Assembly (NCBI RefSeq): GCF_022267315.1
Contig: NZ_JAIKLE010000004.1
Location: 229,371-293,370, forward strand
Length of the DNA stretch: 64,000 nucleotides
Origin: Maribellus maritimus
GTDB lineage: Bacteria > Bacteroidota > Bacteroidia > Bacteroidales > Prolixibacteraceae
Direction of reading: 5' to 3'
The notes beneath the pieces are model-generated. The model worked only from the letters and a program-made list of their open reading frames with translations. It ran no database searches and was not told the DNA's origin. Numbering within the stretch: the first letter of the stretch is position 1; every line of letters starts with the position of its first letter. Of this stretch, positions 9,827 to 17,735 are shown one piece after another. The translations under genes were made by a program, and so were the position numbers.

Positions 9827-9950
9827 GGTTTGCAAACAATGGGTGAAATCCCAGCCCATGAAACAGGATGCCGGCTGAGACATAATCATCTTCAAATGTA
9901 TTCTACATACCATCACCGTTAGAAGGCCGGCTCCTGTTGTTTGCAACGCC
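9827..9950. ncRNA. Candidate structured RNA: branched long inverted repeat
   Basis: Outer arms TTGCAAACAA (9830-9839) and TTGTTTGCAA (9937-9946) pair perfectly. Inside, ACAGGA-T-GCCGGC (9863-9875) pairs with GCCGGCTCCTGT (9926-9937), leaving one bulged T. On the 5' side a small hairpin TGGG-TGAAAT-CCCA (9840-9853) makes a junction. An apical ATGTA/TACAT hairpin lies at 9896-9908. The GGTGAAATCC string and GAAGGC ahead of the 3' arm faintly recall cobalamin riboswitches, but the canonical CCCGC-ACTGT and GCCACTG boxes are missing. No gene follows on either strand in riboswitch position. It could instead be a mobile or integration-related DNA structure. The fold is seen directly; the function is unknown. 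Confidence 0.45.
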
Positions 9951-10307
9951 TCTCCCAGAAAAGGCTGAAGAGATTATAGAATTTTTGTTATTACAGATAT
10001 TCTGAACATTAAGTAGGTTTTTTTGTAGTTGTTGTTACTCATAATTTTCTAAAAAAATAAGTAAAGCCCGAGTCTTTTTAAGTAAAGTGTAATTAATAAT
10101 TAGGTTTACAAAGCATCGCTTTTCAGCATTAAAAATCTGTAGTTTTATTCTGTTTGTTTTTACTTTGTACTATAACAAATTGATAATATCTTTCAAGATA
10201 TATAAGAAATGAAGATGATGATTACAAACCTTATTTTTAGAGAGTTTAAAAATTACGAAACCTTTTAAAGGTACTGGACGCAAAACTTTAGAGGTCTAAG
10301 AACTATG

Positions 10308-10343
10308 AAAAAGCTATTCCGAAACTCAGGGATAGTTTTTTTT
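10308..10343 (-). terminator. Terminator overlapping the stop codon of the leftward gene
   Basis: AAAAAGCTATTCC pairs with GGGATAGTTTTT (two G-T wobbles) around an 8-nt loop. The TGA stop of the leftward CDS (10326-10328) sits in the loop. Read leftward, the stem is followed by CTTTTT; read rightward by eight Ts, so it may work in both directions. Confidence 0.7.
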
Positions 10344-10922
10344 ATGTTTTTTTTCAGATGAATATTCATTCGACTTTTTCCGTTTTTTTATTTTTTTTGA
10401 AATAGCCCCAACAACATCGGAAGGAGAAAACTTTAAAATTTTCAGCGACGTCGCTTCTGAGCGCATTACACTATTTTCTCGATTGACCATGTCCTGTACC
10501 ACCTCTTTTTCAGTGAGTTTATCAGTGGGAGTGGGGTTAGGATTCCATCCCATTGATTCGATATTTTTCTTTGCGTTTATCATATCATCCTGTGGATTGG
10601 AAAAGATATCAACTTCTATTATATTGATGGTATCCAATGCAATTTGGATAACCGGATTAACCATTAGATCAAAAACTTTTATTCTTTGAGACATGTATGA
10701 CACATGTGAAATCATTAGAGAATCACCGGGAAGCACCCACATGTCGAATATACCGTTTTGTCGACTAACGGCTTTGTTGAGGTTGCGGTAATTTAAAATG
10801 TATACATCTGCAACCGGATTGGAATCTCCATCAATTATCCGGCCTTGAATATGAAATTCTTTTTCCTGCGAGAGTGCAAAAGAGCAAGTAAGAACAAAAA
10901 GTAGCAGAGTTAGCAGTTTCAT
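10326..10922 (-). CDS. Exported protein with carboxypeptidase-like regulatory (beta-sandwich) domain
   Basis: About 198 residues from the ATG at 10922; the open frame runs further upstream but that start would place the signal peptide 29 residues inside. MKLLTLLLFVLTCSFALSQEK is a clear signal peptide. It is followed by FHIQGRIIDGDSNPVADVYILN, the start of the CarboxypepD_reg-like fold common in Bacteroidota envelope proteins. The C-terminal 60 residues are polar and end in a Lys-rich tail (KKIKKRKK, KKHKKNYP). No catalytic motif is present. Probably a periplasmic or outer-membrane-associated protein of unknown role. Confidence 0.7.
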   Translation of the reverse strand: MKLLTLLLFVLTCSFALSQEKEFHIQGRIIDGDSNPVADVYILNYRNLNKAVSRQNGIFDMWVLPGDSLMISHVSYMSQRIKVFDLMVNPVIQIALDTINIIEVDIFSNPQDDMINAKKNIESMGWNPNPTPTDKLTEKEVVQDMVNRENSVMRSEATSLKILKFSPSDVVGAISKKIKKRKKSNEYSSEKKHKKNYP

Positions 10923-11085
10923 GACTTTTGTTTTATATCCACTAATTTCTGAAAAACTCTCCTTAAATTGCCTGAAAAAATGGTAAATGATGTTAATGTC
11001 TGTTCTCAATTTCTATCGAAGGTTCATCAATTGAAAGTACGCTAATTCGTTTCTATGGCAGAGGCTGTTAGTGATTGTTACCATA

Positions 11086-12285
11086 TTAAACGTATTCCAC
11101 TTTTACTTTTTTGAAGAATTTGTGCACCAGAATTTTTACAATTCGTTTTACCACAAATTTTCTCAATTCCAGTTCCAGTGGTTGTTCCGGATCCTGGTGT
11201 GCCCAGTTGATACGAGTTCCTACAATTATATCAATACTATCGTGTTGAAGTAAAAGTTTAACAACCTGCTCTGGCGGACTATCCTGTAATTTTGTGTCGC
11301 TGTCGTAATTCTCCAGAATGTCTTCAACTTTTCCCAGTGTCAAAATTCCTTCTGTAACCATCTCAAAACCTGACATTGTTGCCGAAGGTGGTAATGCTGT
11401 TGCTTTTTTTTCACCGTGCTGGATGTTTACTTCAAGATTTAATTCGCGGGCGATAATTTCGGCTGTTGTACCCCCGCAAATAATTTTTTTGCCTTTAAAT
11501 CCCTGAACGCGTCCAACAAAATCATAGTCTTTAATCTTGTAAAACGGAGGGCCTGTAATGAGCATAAATTTTCTGGGCTCTCTAAAATAAATTACACCAC
11601 AGGTTGTATCATCTTTCACCGAAAAGTTGTCATTCATTACTGCCTGGTTTAAGATTTTCCGCGAAAGTTTTGTTGCCGAGATATCCGGCATCCGGCCTAC
11701 CTGATTTAATATAAAATTTTCAATTTTTTCCATTCCCCATCCCAGCGGGAAACGATTGTTCCCCAACCCTGATTGAGGAACCCCATCAGACATAAATATA
11801 ATCCTGTCCTCTTTAAAAGCTTTAAATTCACGACAACGTAATAATTTTCCCAAATTTGCTTCTCCGCGGATTTTTAATTCATATTCTTTGGGTTGAAATA
11901 ATTTCCCGTTTCGAAGAATTAAAACAGTCGGATTATCATAGTTAATTATTCTTACATATCCCTCAGGGTCAATTTCAATGATGGTAAATGTGGCGTAGTT
12001 TTCCTTTCCGTCGTTACTTTTAGGAAGGGCTTCCATAATAATCCTGGCTGCAACTTCGGGTTTGGTATGTAGTTTTGTATATTTTAAAGCCATGGTTGCG
12101 GTAAGTGTGCCAAGTACATTTGCCCTGATTCCATGACCAATCCCGTCGCTTAAAACCAAAATTGTACGACTCTCTTCTTTGGTGATACTCGATTCAAAAA
12201 CATCGCCGCAGGCAATCTCTCCTTTTGGCTTTTTTTGCTGAACATCAATTTCTACGTGGTAGCCCGGGTTATTCGTCGTCACCAT
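11086..12285 (-). CDS. SpoIIE/PP2C-family protein phosphatase, output of the H2-sensing module
   Basis: About 399 residues from the ATG at 12285 (an upstream TTG at 12300 is also in frame). The PP2C-type metal ligands are visible: VLSDGIGHGIRAN near residue 45, FMSDGVPQSGLG near 165 and KDDTTCGVIYF near 230. It should dephosphorylate Ser/Thr-phosphorylated partners such as anti-anti-sigma proteins. The last 160 residues form a second domain of unassigned fold with ICGGTTAEIIAREL and a DIIVGTRINWA segment. That architecture is typical of SpoIIE proteins linked to group C3 sensory hydrogenases. Its 5' end overlaps the PAS gene by 17 bases, implying translational coupling. Confidence 0.88.
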   Translation of the reverse strand: MVTTNNPGYHVEIDVQQKKPKGEIACGDVFESSITKEESRTILVLSDGIGHGIRANVLGTLTATMALKYTKLHTKPEVAARIIMEALPKSNDGKENYATFTIIEIDPEGYVRIINYDNPTVLILRNGKLFQPKEYELKIRGEANLGKLLRCREFKAFKEDRIIFMSDGVPQSGLGNNRFPLGWGMEKIENFILNQVGRMPDISATKLSRKILNQAVMNDNFSVKDDTTCGVIYFREPRKFMLITGPPFYKIKDYDFVGRVQGFKGKKIICGGTTAEIIARELNLEVNIQHGEKKATALPPSATMSGFEMVTEGILTLGKVEDILENYDSDTKLQDSPPEQVVKLLLQHDSIDIIVGTRINWAHQDPEQPLELELRKFVVKRIVKILVHKFFKKVKVEYV

Positions 12286-13195
12286 ATCTGTGCGATTCAA
12301 TAATTGAGTTTAAAAGTTCTTCTGTTTCTGCTGCATTTTCGCCTAACAATCGGGCAATTTTTTGTACTGTTTCTATATTCTGGATTTTTATCCGCTGTGC
12401 CCGGTTAATGATTTCATCGCGCACCAGCATCGGCGCAGACATGTCGCGGATAACGGCACCTACAACCTTTTGTTTATAAAGAGTTACAACAGAAACATGC
12501 AGTAGTTTATTCTGAAACTTAATGTCACGCTCCAGGATCTCTTCTCCTGACGTGAGAATACTCGACATCATTTTAAAAATTACTTCAGGCACAAGGACAC
12601 TAACATCCGCCCCCTTTAAGCCCGGAATCGTTTCAAACAACTCGGAGGTTTCTTCGCCCATTAGCTGCGCAAAGCTAACGTTCGAATCCACTACTTTGTG
12701 GTTATCGTCCATCATCAAAATACCCACGTTAATTTTATGCAACATGTGTGAAGAAACCTCCATCGATTCCTGTGCTTTTTTCAGGCGGGTTTCTGTTCGT
12801 TTCAATTCGGTTATATCGTTAATTGAGCCTACAATACCTATAACTTTATCATCATTGTCGTGTATTACGGCTTTGTTAAAAATGACATTATGAATGGTTC
12901 CGTCGGAATGTTTAATTTGATTTTCATACACTTGTACACCTGTTGATTCAAGCAATTCTTTGTCGCGACGTGAATAAATATCAGCCATTTCCCTGGAATG
13001 AATATCGTACACGGACTTTCCAACTATTTGCTCGCGAAGGCGACCAATAAACTTTTCATGAGCTTTGTTGCAAGCCTGGTAAACTCCATTTAAATCTCTG
13101 TAGAAAATAGGAATGGGGAGCGCATCAATAATTTTCTGATGAAATTCCGGGTCATCAATATTATTGGTCAAAAATGATTTTTTATCGTAGATCAT
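12269..13195 (-). CDS. PAS-domain signal protein, partner of the SpoIIE phosphatase and sensory hydrogenase
   Basis: About 308 residues from the ATG at 13195; the frame extends to a TTG at 13234. PAS 1 covers about residues 15-130 (ALPIPIFYRDLNGVY, ending GIVGSINDITELK). A linker helix leads to PAS 2 (KINVGILMMDDNHKVVDSN). The C-terminal helical segment RIKIQNIETVQKIARLLGE-NAAETE resembles the tail of PAS modules fused to sensory [FeFe]-hydrogenases in Clostridia. There is no kinase core. It is the first gene of the leftward PAS-SpoIIE pair and is divergent from the DRTGG-ATPase-HydS operon. The inferred role is to carry the sensor signal to the phosphatase. Confidence 0.85.
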   Translation of the reverse strand: MIYDKKSFLTNNIDDPEFHQKIIDALPIPIFYRDLNGVYQACNKAHEKFIGRLREQIVGKSVYDIHSREMADIYSRRDKELLESTGVQVYENQIKHSDGTIHNVIFNKAVIHDNDDKVIGIVGSINDITELKRTETRLKKAQESMEVSSHMLHKINVGILMMDDNHKVVDSNVSFAQLMGEETSELFETIPGLKGADVSVLVPEVIFKMMSSILTSGEEILERDIKFQNKLLHVSVVTLYKQKVVGAVIRDMSAPMLVRDEIINRAQRIKIQNIETVQKIARLLGENAAETEELLNSIIESHRYGDDE

Positions 13196-13320
13196 ATTTT
13201 GGTTTTTCGAAATTTGGAATGTGAAAATTAACAAATAAAGCCTTTATTTCAATTCATTTTAAATCTATTTGAAAACAGTTTTTTATGATGAAAAGCTGAT
13301 TATTTGAATTTTTGTTCGTT

Positions 13321-13328
13321 TATCTTTG
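13321..13328 (+). promoter_or_regulatory. Putative -7 box for the rightward hydrogenase regulatory operon
   Basis: TATCTTTG fits the TAnnTTTG consensus and lies about 48 bases before the GTG start at 13376, in the 180-base divergent region. TTTG-like -33 candidates upstream are not at ideal spacing. Confidence 0.5.
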
Positions 13329-13375
13329 TTTGAAGAACAAATATATCTCAAAAATAAAACCATTTAAATTCAACA

Positions 13376-13720
13376 GTGAAAATTAGTGATATTCAAAAAT
13401 TAACAGAAGCCCGAATCATTGCCGGCGACTTACTGACAGAAAAAAATATAAAAAAGGCATTTAGTTCAGATTTAATGAGTGATGTTCTAACGCTTGATGA
13501 GGAAGATATTTTGCTGATAACAGGCCTTGCAAATGTGCAGTTGCTTCGCACAGCTGAAATGGCAGATATTCATGTTGTTTTACTTGCCAGAAATAAAAAG
13601 GCTTCACCGGAAATGATACAACTGGCCAAAGAAAATAAGATTGTTTTGCTTGAAACTCCATTTTCGATTTTCAGAGCAAGTGGGGTGTTATTCTCAAACG
13701 GAATAAAACCGGTGTATTAA
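13376..13720 (+). CDS. DRTGG-domain protein, first gene of the hydrogenase regulatory operon
   Basis: 114 residues, GTG start. The sequence MKISDIQKLTEARIIAG, then SSDLMSDVLTL, ILLITGLANVQLLRTAEMADI and a late TPFSIFRASG matches small DRTGG-type proteins (PF07085) found beside [FeFe]-hydrogenase genes in Firmicutes and Thermotogae. The fold is thought to bind a nucleotide or act as a regulatory scaffold; the true ligand is unknown. Its stop overlaps the next start (TAATG), so translation is coupled. A second copy lies at 15484-15822. Confidence 0.8.
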   Translation: MKISDIQKLTEARIIAGDLLTEKNIKKAFSSDLMSDVLTLDEEDILLITGLANVQLLRTAEMADIHVVLLARNKKASPEMIQLAKENKIVLLETPFSIFRASGVLFSNGIKPVY

Positions 13721-14130
13721 TGGAACTTGTTTTTGAAATAGAAGGAGGCGATTTTACAAGTGCCGGAAATGCATCGAGTAAAATCAAAAAAGTGTTGAAA
13801 CAATTAAATATTGATTCAAAAACAATAAAACGAATTGTAATTGCTGTTTACGAGGCGGAGGTAAATATCGTGGCACATGCCAAAAAAGGGATTTTGAAAG
13901 CATCCATAGGTAGTCATTTTATTGAAGTAAAACTAACTGATAAAGGGCCGGGAATTGAGGATGTGGAAAAAGCGATGGAAGCGGGTTTTTCTACCGCTTC
14001 AAAGCAGGTGCGGGAAATGGGTTTTGGTGCAGGCATGGGACTGCCTAACATAAAAAAAAATGTTGATGAACTGGATATTATAAGTGAGATGGGCAAAGGT
14101 ACGCTTGTAAAGTTTAAAAATTACTTTTAA
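13720..14130 (+). CDS. RsbT/RsbW-like serine kinase ATPase
   Basis: 136 residues with a GHKL ATPase fold: N-box VYEAEVNIVAHA, G1 box DKGPGI and G2 box MGFGAGMGLPNIKKN. There is no histidine phosphoacceptor region. This is the anti-sigma/switch-kinase family, whose members phosphorylate Ser or Thr on STAS-domain antagonists. No STAS gene is in the window. With the SpoIIE phosphatase across the divergent promoter it forms the kinase half of a probable partner-switching pair. It overlaps HydS by TAATG. Confidence 0.88.
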   Translation: MELVFEIEGGDFTSAGNASSKIKKVLKQLNIDSKTIKRIVIAVYEAEVNIVAHAKKGILKASIGSHFIEVKLTDKGPGIEDVEKAMEAGFSTASKQVREMGFGAGMGLPNIKKNVDELDIISEMGKGTLVKFKNYF

Positions 14131-15497
14131 TGGAAGAGGGGCAAAAATATCATGCAATAAAAGTGGACGAAGAGAAATGTTTTGGGTGTACACATTGTAT
14201 GAAAGCATGTCCAACCGAAGCAATTCGTATCGTAAACGGAGTAGCCTCTATTCGCCCGGAGAGATGTGTGGATTGCGGCAACTGTTTGCGTGCTTGTCCG
14301 GCCAAAGCATTTTATGTGGAACAGGATGATTTGCAGAATATTTTTGATTACAATTACCGTATTGCACTTTTTCCGTCGGTTTTAATCGGGCAGTTTCCTG
14401 AAAAATATTCGGAGGACCAGATTTACCAGGCAATTTTAAAATTAGGGTTTACTCATATTTATGAGGTAGAACAACCTATTCGTTGGCTTTCGGAGGAAAT
14501 AAAGAAGAAAACCGGCAGAAATCGGGAGCATCCGGTAATTTCTTCATTTTGTCCGGCAGTTGTACGCCTGATACAATCAAAATATCCTTCGCTGGCTGAG
14601 AATATAACTCCATTAAAAGCTCCCCACGATTTAGCCGCAAATTTTGCAATTGAAGAATTAAAGGCAAAAGGGGCAAATGAAGGTGAAATCGGTATTTTTT
14701 ATATCAGTCCCTGTTCTGCAAAGATGGCCGCAGTGAACCAGCCGCTTGGAGAGAAAAAATCGGTTGTAAACGGAACCATCAATATGAAGGATTTGTACAA
14801 CCGGATAATGAAAATAATTTTAAAAGATAAAACGGAGGATTTCTCTCCCTTGCGAAAAAATCTTAGTCGCGACGGAATCTTGTGGAGTTTGCCCCGCGGG
14901 GAATCCAGACAGTTTAAAAGCAGGGCCATGTCTATCGACGGAATTCATAACGTGGTGAAATTTTTGGAACGCCTGGAAAACGAAGAGATTGCCGGTCTTG
15001 ACTATCTCGAATTAAAGTCATGCAGTCAGGGATGTGCCGGGGGTATTTTATTAACAGGAAATCGGTTTCTTACTTCGGAACGTTTGCAAAAACGCGCTCT
15101 GCGATATCCGTCTGCATCAAAAACAGAAGTGCCGGATGTTGGCAAAACGATTGTTCAGAAAAAGTTGCAGGCAGATAAAATAGAAGCAAAAAGCATTTTT
15201 GTGTTGCATGAGGATCGGGTAAAAGCATTGGACCGGATGCAAAAGGCAGGCAAAATTCTTTGTCAGCTTCCGGGTATTGATTGTGGAGCTTGCGGGGCAC
15301 CTAACTGCCATGCCCTTGCGGAAGACATGGTTCAGGGGAATGCTAAAATGACGGACTGTATCTTTTTACAAAAGAGATATATAAAAGAAAATAAATTATC
15401 GGTTGAAAAAGGATTTAAAAGCCTTGAAAAGGTATGGGGCCAAAAACGTTTTGATGCCGATTGTAATAAAAAAGGCGGACGAAATGAAGGTTTCTGA
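14130..15497 (+). CDS. hydS: Sensory [FeFe]-hydrogenase-like protein, group C (phosphatase-linked) type
   Basis: 455 residues. Two N-terminal [4Fe-4S] ferredoxin motifs (CFGCTHCMKACP near 17-28, CVDCGNCLRACP near 46-57) precede an H-cluster domain of about 280 residues. A C-terminal [4Fe-4S] domain follows (CGACGAPNCH, then C410). All four H-cluster ligands are kept: C141 (SSFCPA), C195 (SPCSAK), C298 and C302 (SCSQGCAGG). The usual TSCCP proton-transfer Cys is Phe140, and MPC has become SPC. These changes imply slow or no turnover and a sensing role. Its neighbours (PAS, SpoIIE, RsbT-like ATPase, DRTGG) fit the phosphatase-linked C3 class. The C-terminal PAS domain that is usually fused is encoded separately here. 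Confidence 0.88.
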   Translation: MEEGQKYHAIKVDEEKCFGCTHCMKACPTEAIRIVNGVASIRPERCVDCGNCLRACPAKAFYVEQDDLQNIFDYNYRIALFPSVLIGQFPEKYSEDQIYQAILKLGFTHIYEVEQPIRWLSEEIKKKTGRNREHPVISSFCPAVVRLIQSKYPSLAENITPLKAPHDLAANFAIEELKAKGANEGEIGIFYISPCSAKMAAVNQPLGEKKSVVNGTINMKDLYNRIMKIILKDKTEDFSPLRKNLSRDGILWSLPRGESRQFKSRAMSIDGIHNVVKFLERLENEEIAGLDYLELKSCSQGCAGGILLTGNRFLTSERLQKRALRYPSASKTEVPDVGKTIVQKKLQADKIEAKSIFVLHEDRVKALDRMQKAGKILCQLPGIDCGACGAPNCHALAEDMVQGNAKMTDCIFLQKRYIKENKLSVEKGFKSLEKVWGQKRFDADCNKKGGRNEGF

Positions 15498-15822
15498 TTT
15501 GGTTGAAAAGTTTAATCTAATAGTATTTTCAGGTAATAATGGCCTTGAAAATGAAATATCGGGAGGTTATGTTTCCGATTTATTGAGTGATGTGATGGGA
15601 AATGCCGGCGAAGGCGAAGTCTGGATTACACTCCAAACCCATCAGAATGTAATGGCTGTCGCGTCATTAAAGGACCTGGCAGCAGTAATATTGGTAAAAG
15701 GATTTGAGCCAGAAACTGAAACATTAAACAAAAGCAACGAAGAGGGAATTCCCATATTAGGAACCCGTTGGGGAACGTTTGAAACTGTAGGGAAACTTTA
15801 TAATTTTCTTCAGGAAGATTAA
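15484..15822 (+). CDS. Second DRTGG-domain protein
   Basis: 112 residues from the ATG at 15484, overlapping the end of hydS by 14 bases; the frame is open further upstream inside hydS but the family match begins at MKVSDLVEKF. The core GGYVSDLLSDVMGNAGEGEVWITLQTH-NVMAVA and the end GTRWGTFETVGKLY fit the DRTGG family better than the first copy does. It is probably an accessory of the hydrogenase signalling complex, with an unknown ligand. Confidence 0.85.
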   Translation: MKVSDLVEKFNLIVFSGNNGLENEISGGYVSDLLSDVMGNAGEGEVWITLQTHQNVMAVASLKDLAAVILVKGFEPETETLNKSNEEGIPILGTRWGTFETVGKLYNFLQED

Positions 15823-15875
15823 TCGATTCTCAGGACAATTTTGTTTTGAATTTATAATCTTCAAATAAAAAGAAA

Positions 15876-16409
15876 ATGGCAAAAATAAAACTTTATATTG
15901 CACAAAGTTTAAACTCAAAAATCGCTTTGGCCGATGGAAGCGTAGAGTGGCTGGAATCAATCCCCAATCCTGAGAATACAGATCATGGTTATGCTGAATT
16001 TTTTGACTCTGTTGGAATAACAATCATGGGGAACAGCACATACAAACAACTAATTAGTTGGGATATAGAATTCCCCTACAAAACAAAAATAAACTATGTT
16101 TTTACACGAAATCCGGAAATTCAAAACACAAAATATGTAACTTTTGTAAAAGAAAATCATATTGAATTTGTACAAAATTTAAGGGGAAAATCGAAGCGCG
16201 ATATTTGGCTAATTGGCGGTGGGCAGTTGAATACCTGGTTTTTAAACGAGAAATTAATTGACGAGGTTTATGTTTTTATTATGCCCATTGTTGTCCAGGC
16301 GGGAATTGAGTTGTTTGAAGCTATTCCCCGGGAAACACGACTTGAGCTGACATACTCAAAAGTTTACAAAAGCGGAGTTATTGAACTGCGTTACAAAATA
16401 AAGCGTTAA
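15876..16409 (+). CDS. Dihydrofolate reductase/RibD-C-like reductase
   Basis: 177 residues with the DHFR-like fold of the RibD C-terminal family: KLYIAQSLNSKIALADGSVEWL, then TIMGNSTYKQL, DIWLIGGGQLNTWFL (nucleotide-binding Gly-rich turn) and DEVYVFIMPIVVQAG. Proteins of this type reduce pterin- or pyrimidine-like substrates with NADPH, but many have no known role. It sits in the middle of the hydrogenase operon in the same orientation with short gaps. This is unusual, and its link to hydrogen metabolism is unclear. Confidence 0.85.
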   Translation: MAKIKLYIAQSLNSKIALADGSVEWLESIPNPENTDHGYAEFFDSVGITIMGNSTYKQLISWDIEFPYKTKINYVFTRNPEIQNTKYVTFVKENHIEFVQNLRGKSKRDIWLIGGGQLNTWFLNEKLIDEVYVFIMPIVVQAGIELFEAIPRETRLELTYSKVYKSGVIELRYKIKR

Positions 16410-16431
16410 CCATCTTCAAAAAAATTGCAAA

Positions 16432-17172
16432 ATGCAAATATTCAGGGCCGATTTACATATACATACACTTTTGTCGCCCTGTGCCGATTTGGAAATGTCG
16501 CCCGGAAATATCGTAAAAAGAGCAAAAGAAACGGGACTTCAGATTATCGGAATCACTGATCATAACTCTACAAAACAAGCGCCGTTGGTAAGAAAGCTGG
16601 CTGAAAGGGAGGGAATTTTTGTTCTTACCGGTGCTGAAGTTACAACAAAAGAAGAGGTACATTGCCTCGTGTTTTTTGAAAAAGAAAAGGAACTTGAAAT
16701 CTTTCAACAGTTTATCGATTTAAACATAACCAAAATTCCAAACAAGGAAGATTATTTTGGCTACCAGCCATTAATTGATGAAGAAGAAAATATTTTGGAG
16801 ATGATTCCCTATTATCTTCCTGCTGCGCTAAAAGTTGGAATCGATGAAATTCAAAATCAGGTTTCCGGTTTAAATGGCCTTTTTATTCCCGCCCATATCG
16901 ACCGATCCGCAAATGGGATTATAAGTCAACTTGGATTTATTCCCAAGAATTTAAAATATGATGCGTTGGGTGTTTCAAAACATACTTCCGTAAATTATGT
17001 TCGAAAACATTATGTTATAGAAAATAAAAAGACCCTTATACGCAATTCCGATGCCCATTATTTGGAACAAATTGGCGAAATTTACACCAATTTTATAATT
17101 GAAAAACCCGATTTTTCAGAAATTAAAATGGCTCTGAATCAGAAAAATAACCGATTTGTTCAAATAAGATGA
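16432..17172 (+). CDS. PHP-domain phosphoesterase-like protein
   Basis: 246 residues with a full set of PHP metal-site motifs: HIHTLLSPCADLEM, ITDHNS, GAEVTT followed by EVHCLVFF, FIPAHIDRS and RNSDAHYLEQIG. PHP proteins hydrolyse phosphate esters using a metal cluster; the substrate here is unknown. A PHP gene next to a GHKL ATPase gene is a recurring partner set of clostridial and thermotogal [FeFe]-hydrogenase operons. Its stop overlaps the next start by 4 bases. Confidence 0.9.
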   Translation: MQIFRADLHIHTLLSPCADLEMSPGNIVKRAKETGLQIIGITDHNSTKQAPLVRKLAEREGIFVLTGAEVTTKEEVHCLVFFEKEKELEIFQQFIDLNITKIPNKEDYFGYQPLIDEEENILEMIPYYLPAALKVGIDEIQNQVSGLNGLFIPAHIDRSANGIISQLGFIPKNLKYDALGVSKHTSVNYVRKHYVIENKKTLIRNSDAHYLEQIGEIYTNFIIEKPDFSEIKMALNQKNNRFVQIR

Positions 17173-17717
17173 AAACCATATCTGAACATATCCTTGATAT
17201 CGTTCAAAATTCGGTCAGGGCAAAGGCTACATTGATTGAAATCATAGTTGATGAGGATAAAAAAAATGACATTTACACTTTGATAATTCGGGACAACGGC
17301 TGCGGTATGGATGAGCAGACATTACAACAGGCAACCGAACCGTTCTTTACATCCAGAAATACCCGGAAAGTTGGGATGGGGCTGGCGCTGCTAAAACAAA
17401 ATGCAGAACAATGTGGCGGAAAACTTGAGCTGAAATCGAAAGAGGGGATGGGAACGGAAATAAAAGCTGTTTTTCAGTTATCAAATATTGACAGGCCACC
17501 GTTGGGAGATGTGTGGAATTCTTACTATCTCACTTTGCTGAGTTACAAAAAAGTAGAATTGAAATACACACATAAAACCACTAAGAGCATTTTTGAAATT
17601 TCATCTGATGACATTATCAAAATGCTTGACGGAATGCCACTAAACAACAAAGAAATTAAAAATGGAATTATCGAACTGATAAAAAACAATTTAACAGATA
17701 TAAAAGCAACCTTATAA
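17169..17717 (+). CDS. GHKL ATPase-domain protein of the hydrogenase operon
   Basis: 182 residues. HILDIVQNSVRAKAT (N-box), IRDNGCGMDEQ (G1) and KVGMGLALLKQNAEQCGG (G2) define a histidine-kinase-like ATPase. There is no His phosphotransfer domain or membrane segment, so it is not a classical sensor kinase. The C-terminal 70 residues form a separate domain. It lies between the PHP protein and the hydrogenase subunits, as in many trimeric hydrogenase loci, and may modify or regulate the enzyme or its promoter. Confidence 0.85.
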   Translation: MKTISEHILDIVQNSVRAKATLIEIIVDEDKKNDIYTLIIRDNGCGMDEQTLQQATEPFFTSRNTRKVGMGLALLKQNAEQCGGKLELKSKEGMGTEIKAVFQLSNIDRPPLGDVWNSYYLTLLSYKKVELKYTHKTTKSIFEISSDDIIKMLDGMPLNNKEIKNGIIELIKNNLTDIKATL

Positions 17718-17735
17718 AAAACAACCAATACAACT

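Larger units (their letters stand above)
9600..10307. other. Gene-poor region holding a terminator and the branched repeat
   Basis: Apart from the terminator at 9679-9714 and the structure at 9827-9950, no coding or RNA signal was recognised. AT-rich flanks contain only short broken frames. Confidence 0.4.

Noticed and set aside
9844..9857. Canonical cobalamin riboswitch
   Set aside because: Only GGTGAAATCC-like and GAAGGC-like strings match. The CCCGC-ACTGT box and GCCACTG are missing and no transport or synthesis gene follows.
9827..9950. attC (integron cassette) site
   Set aside because: The arms pair over long stretches with a hairpin insertion and only one single-base bulge. R'/R'' core triplets in the expected form and a following cassette gene are lacking.
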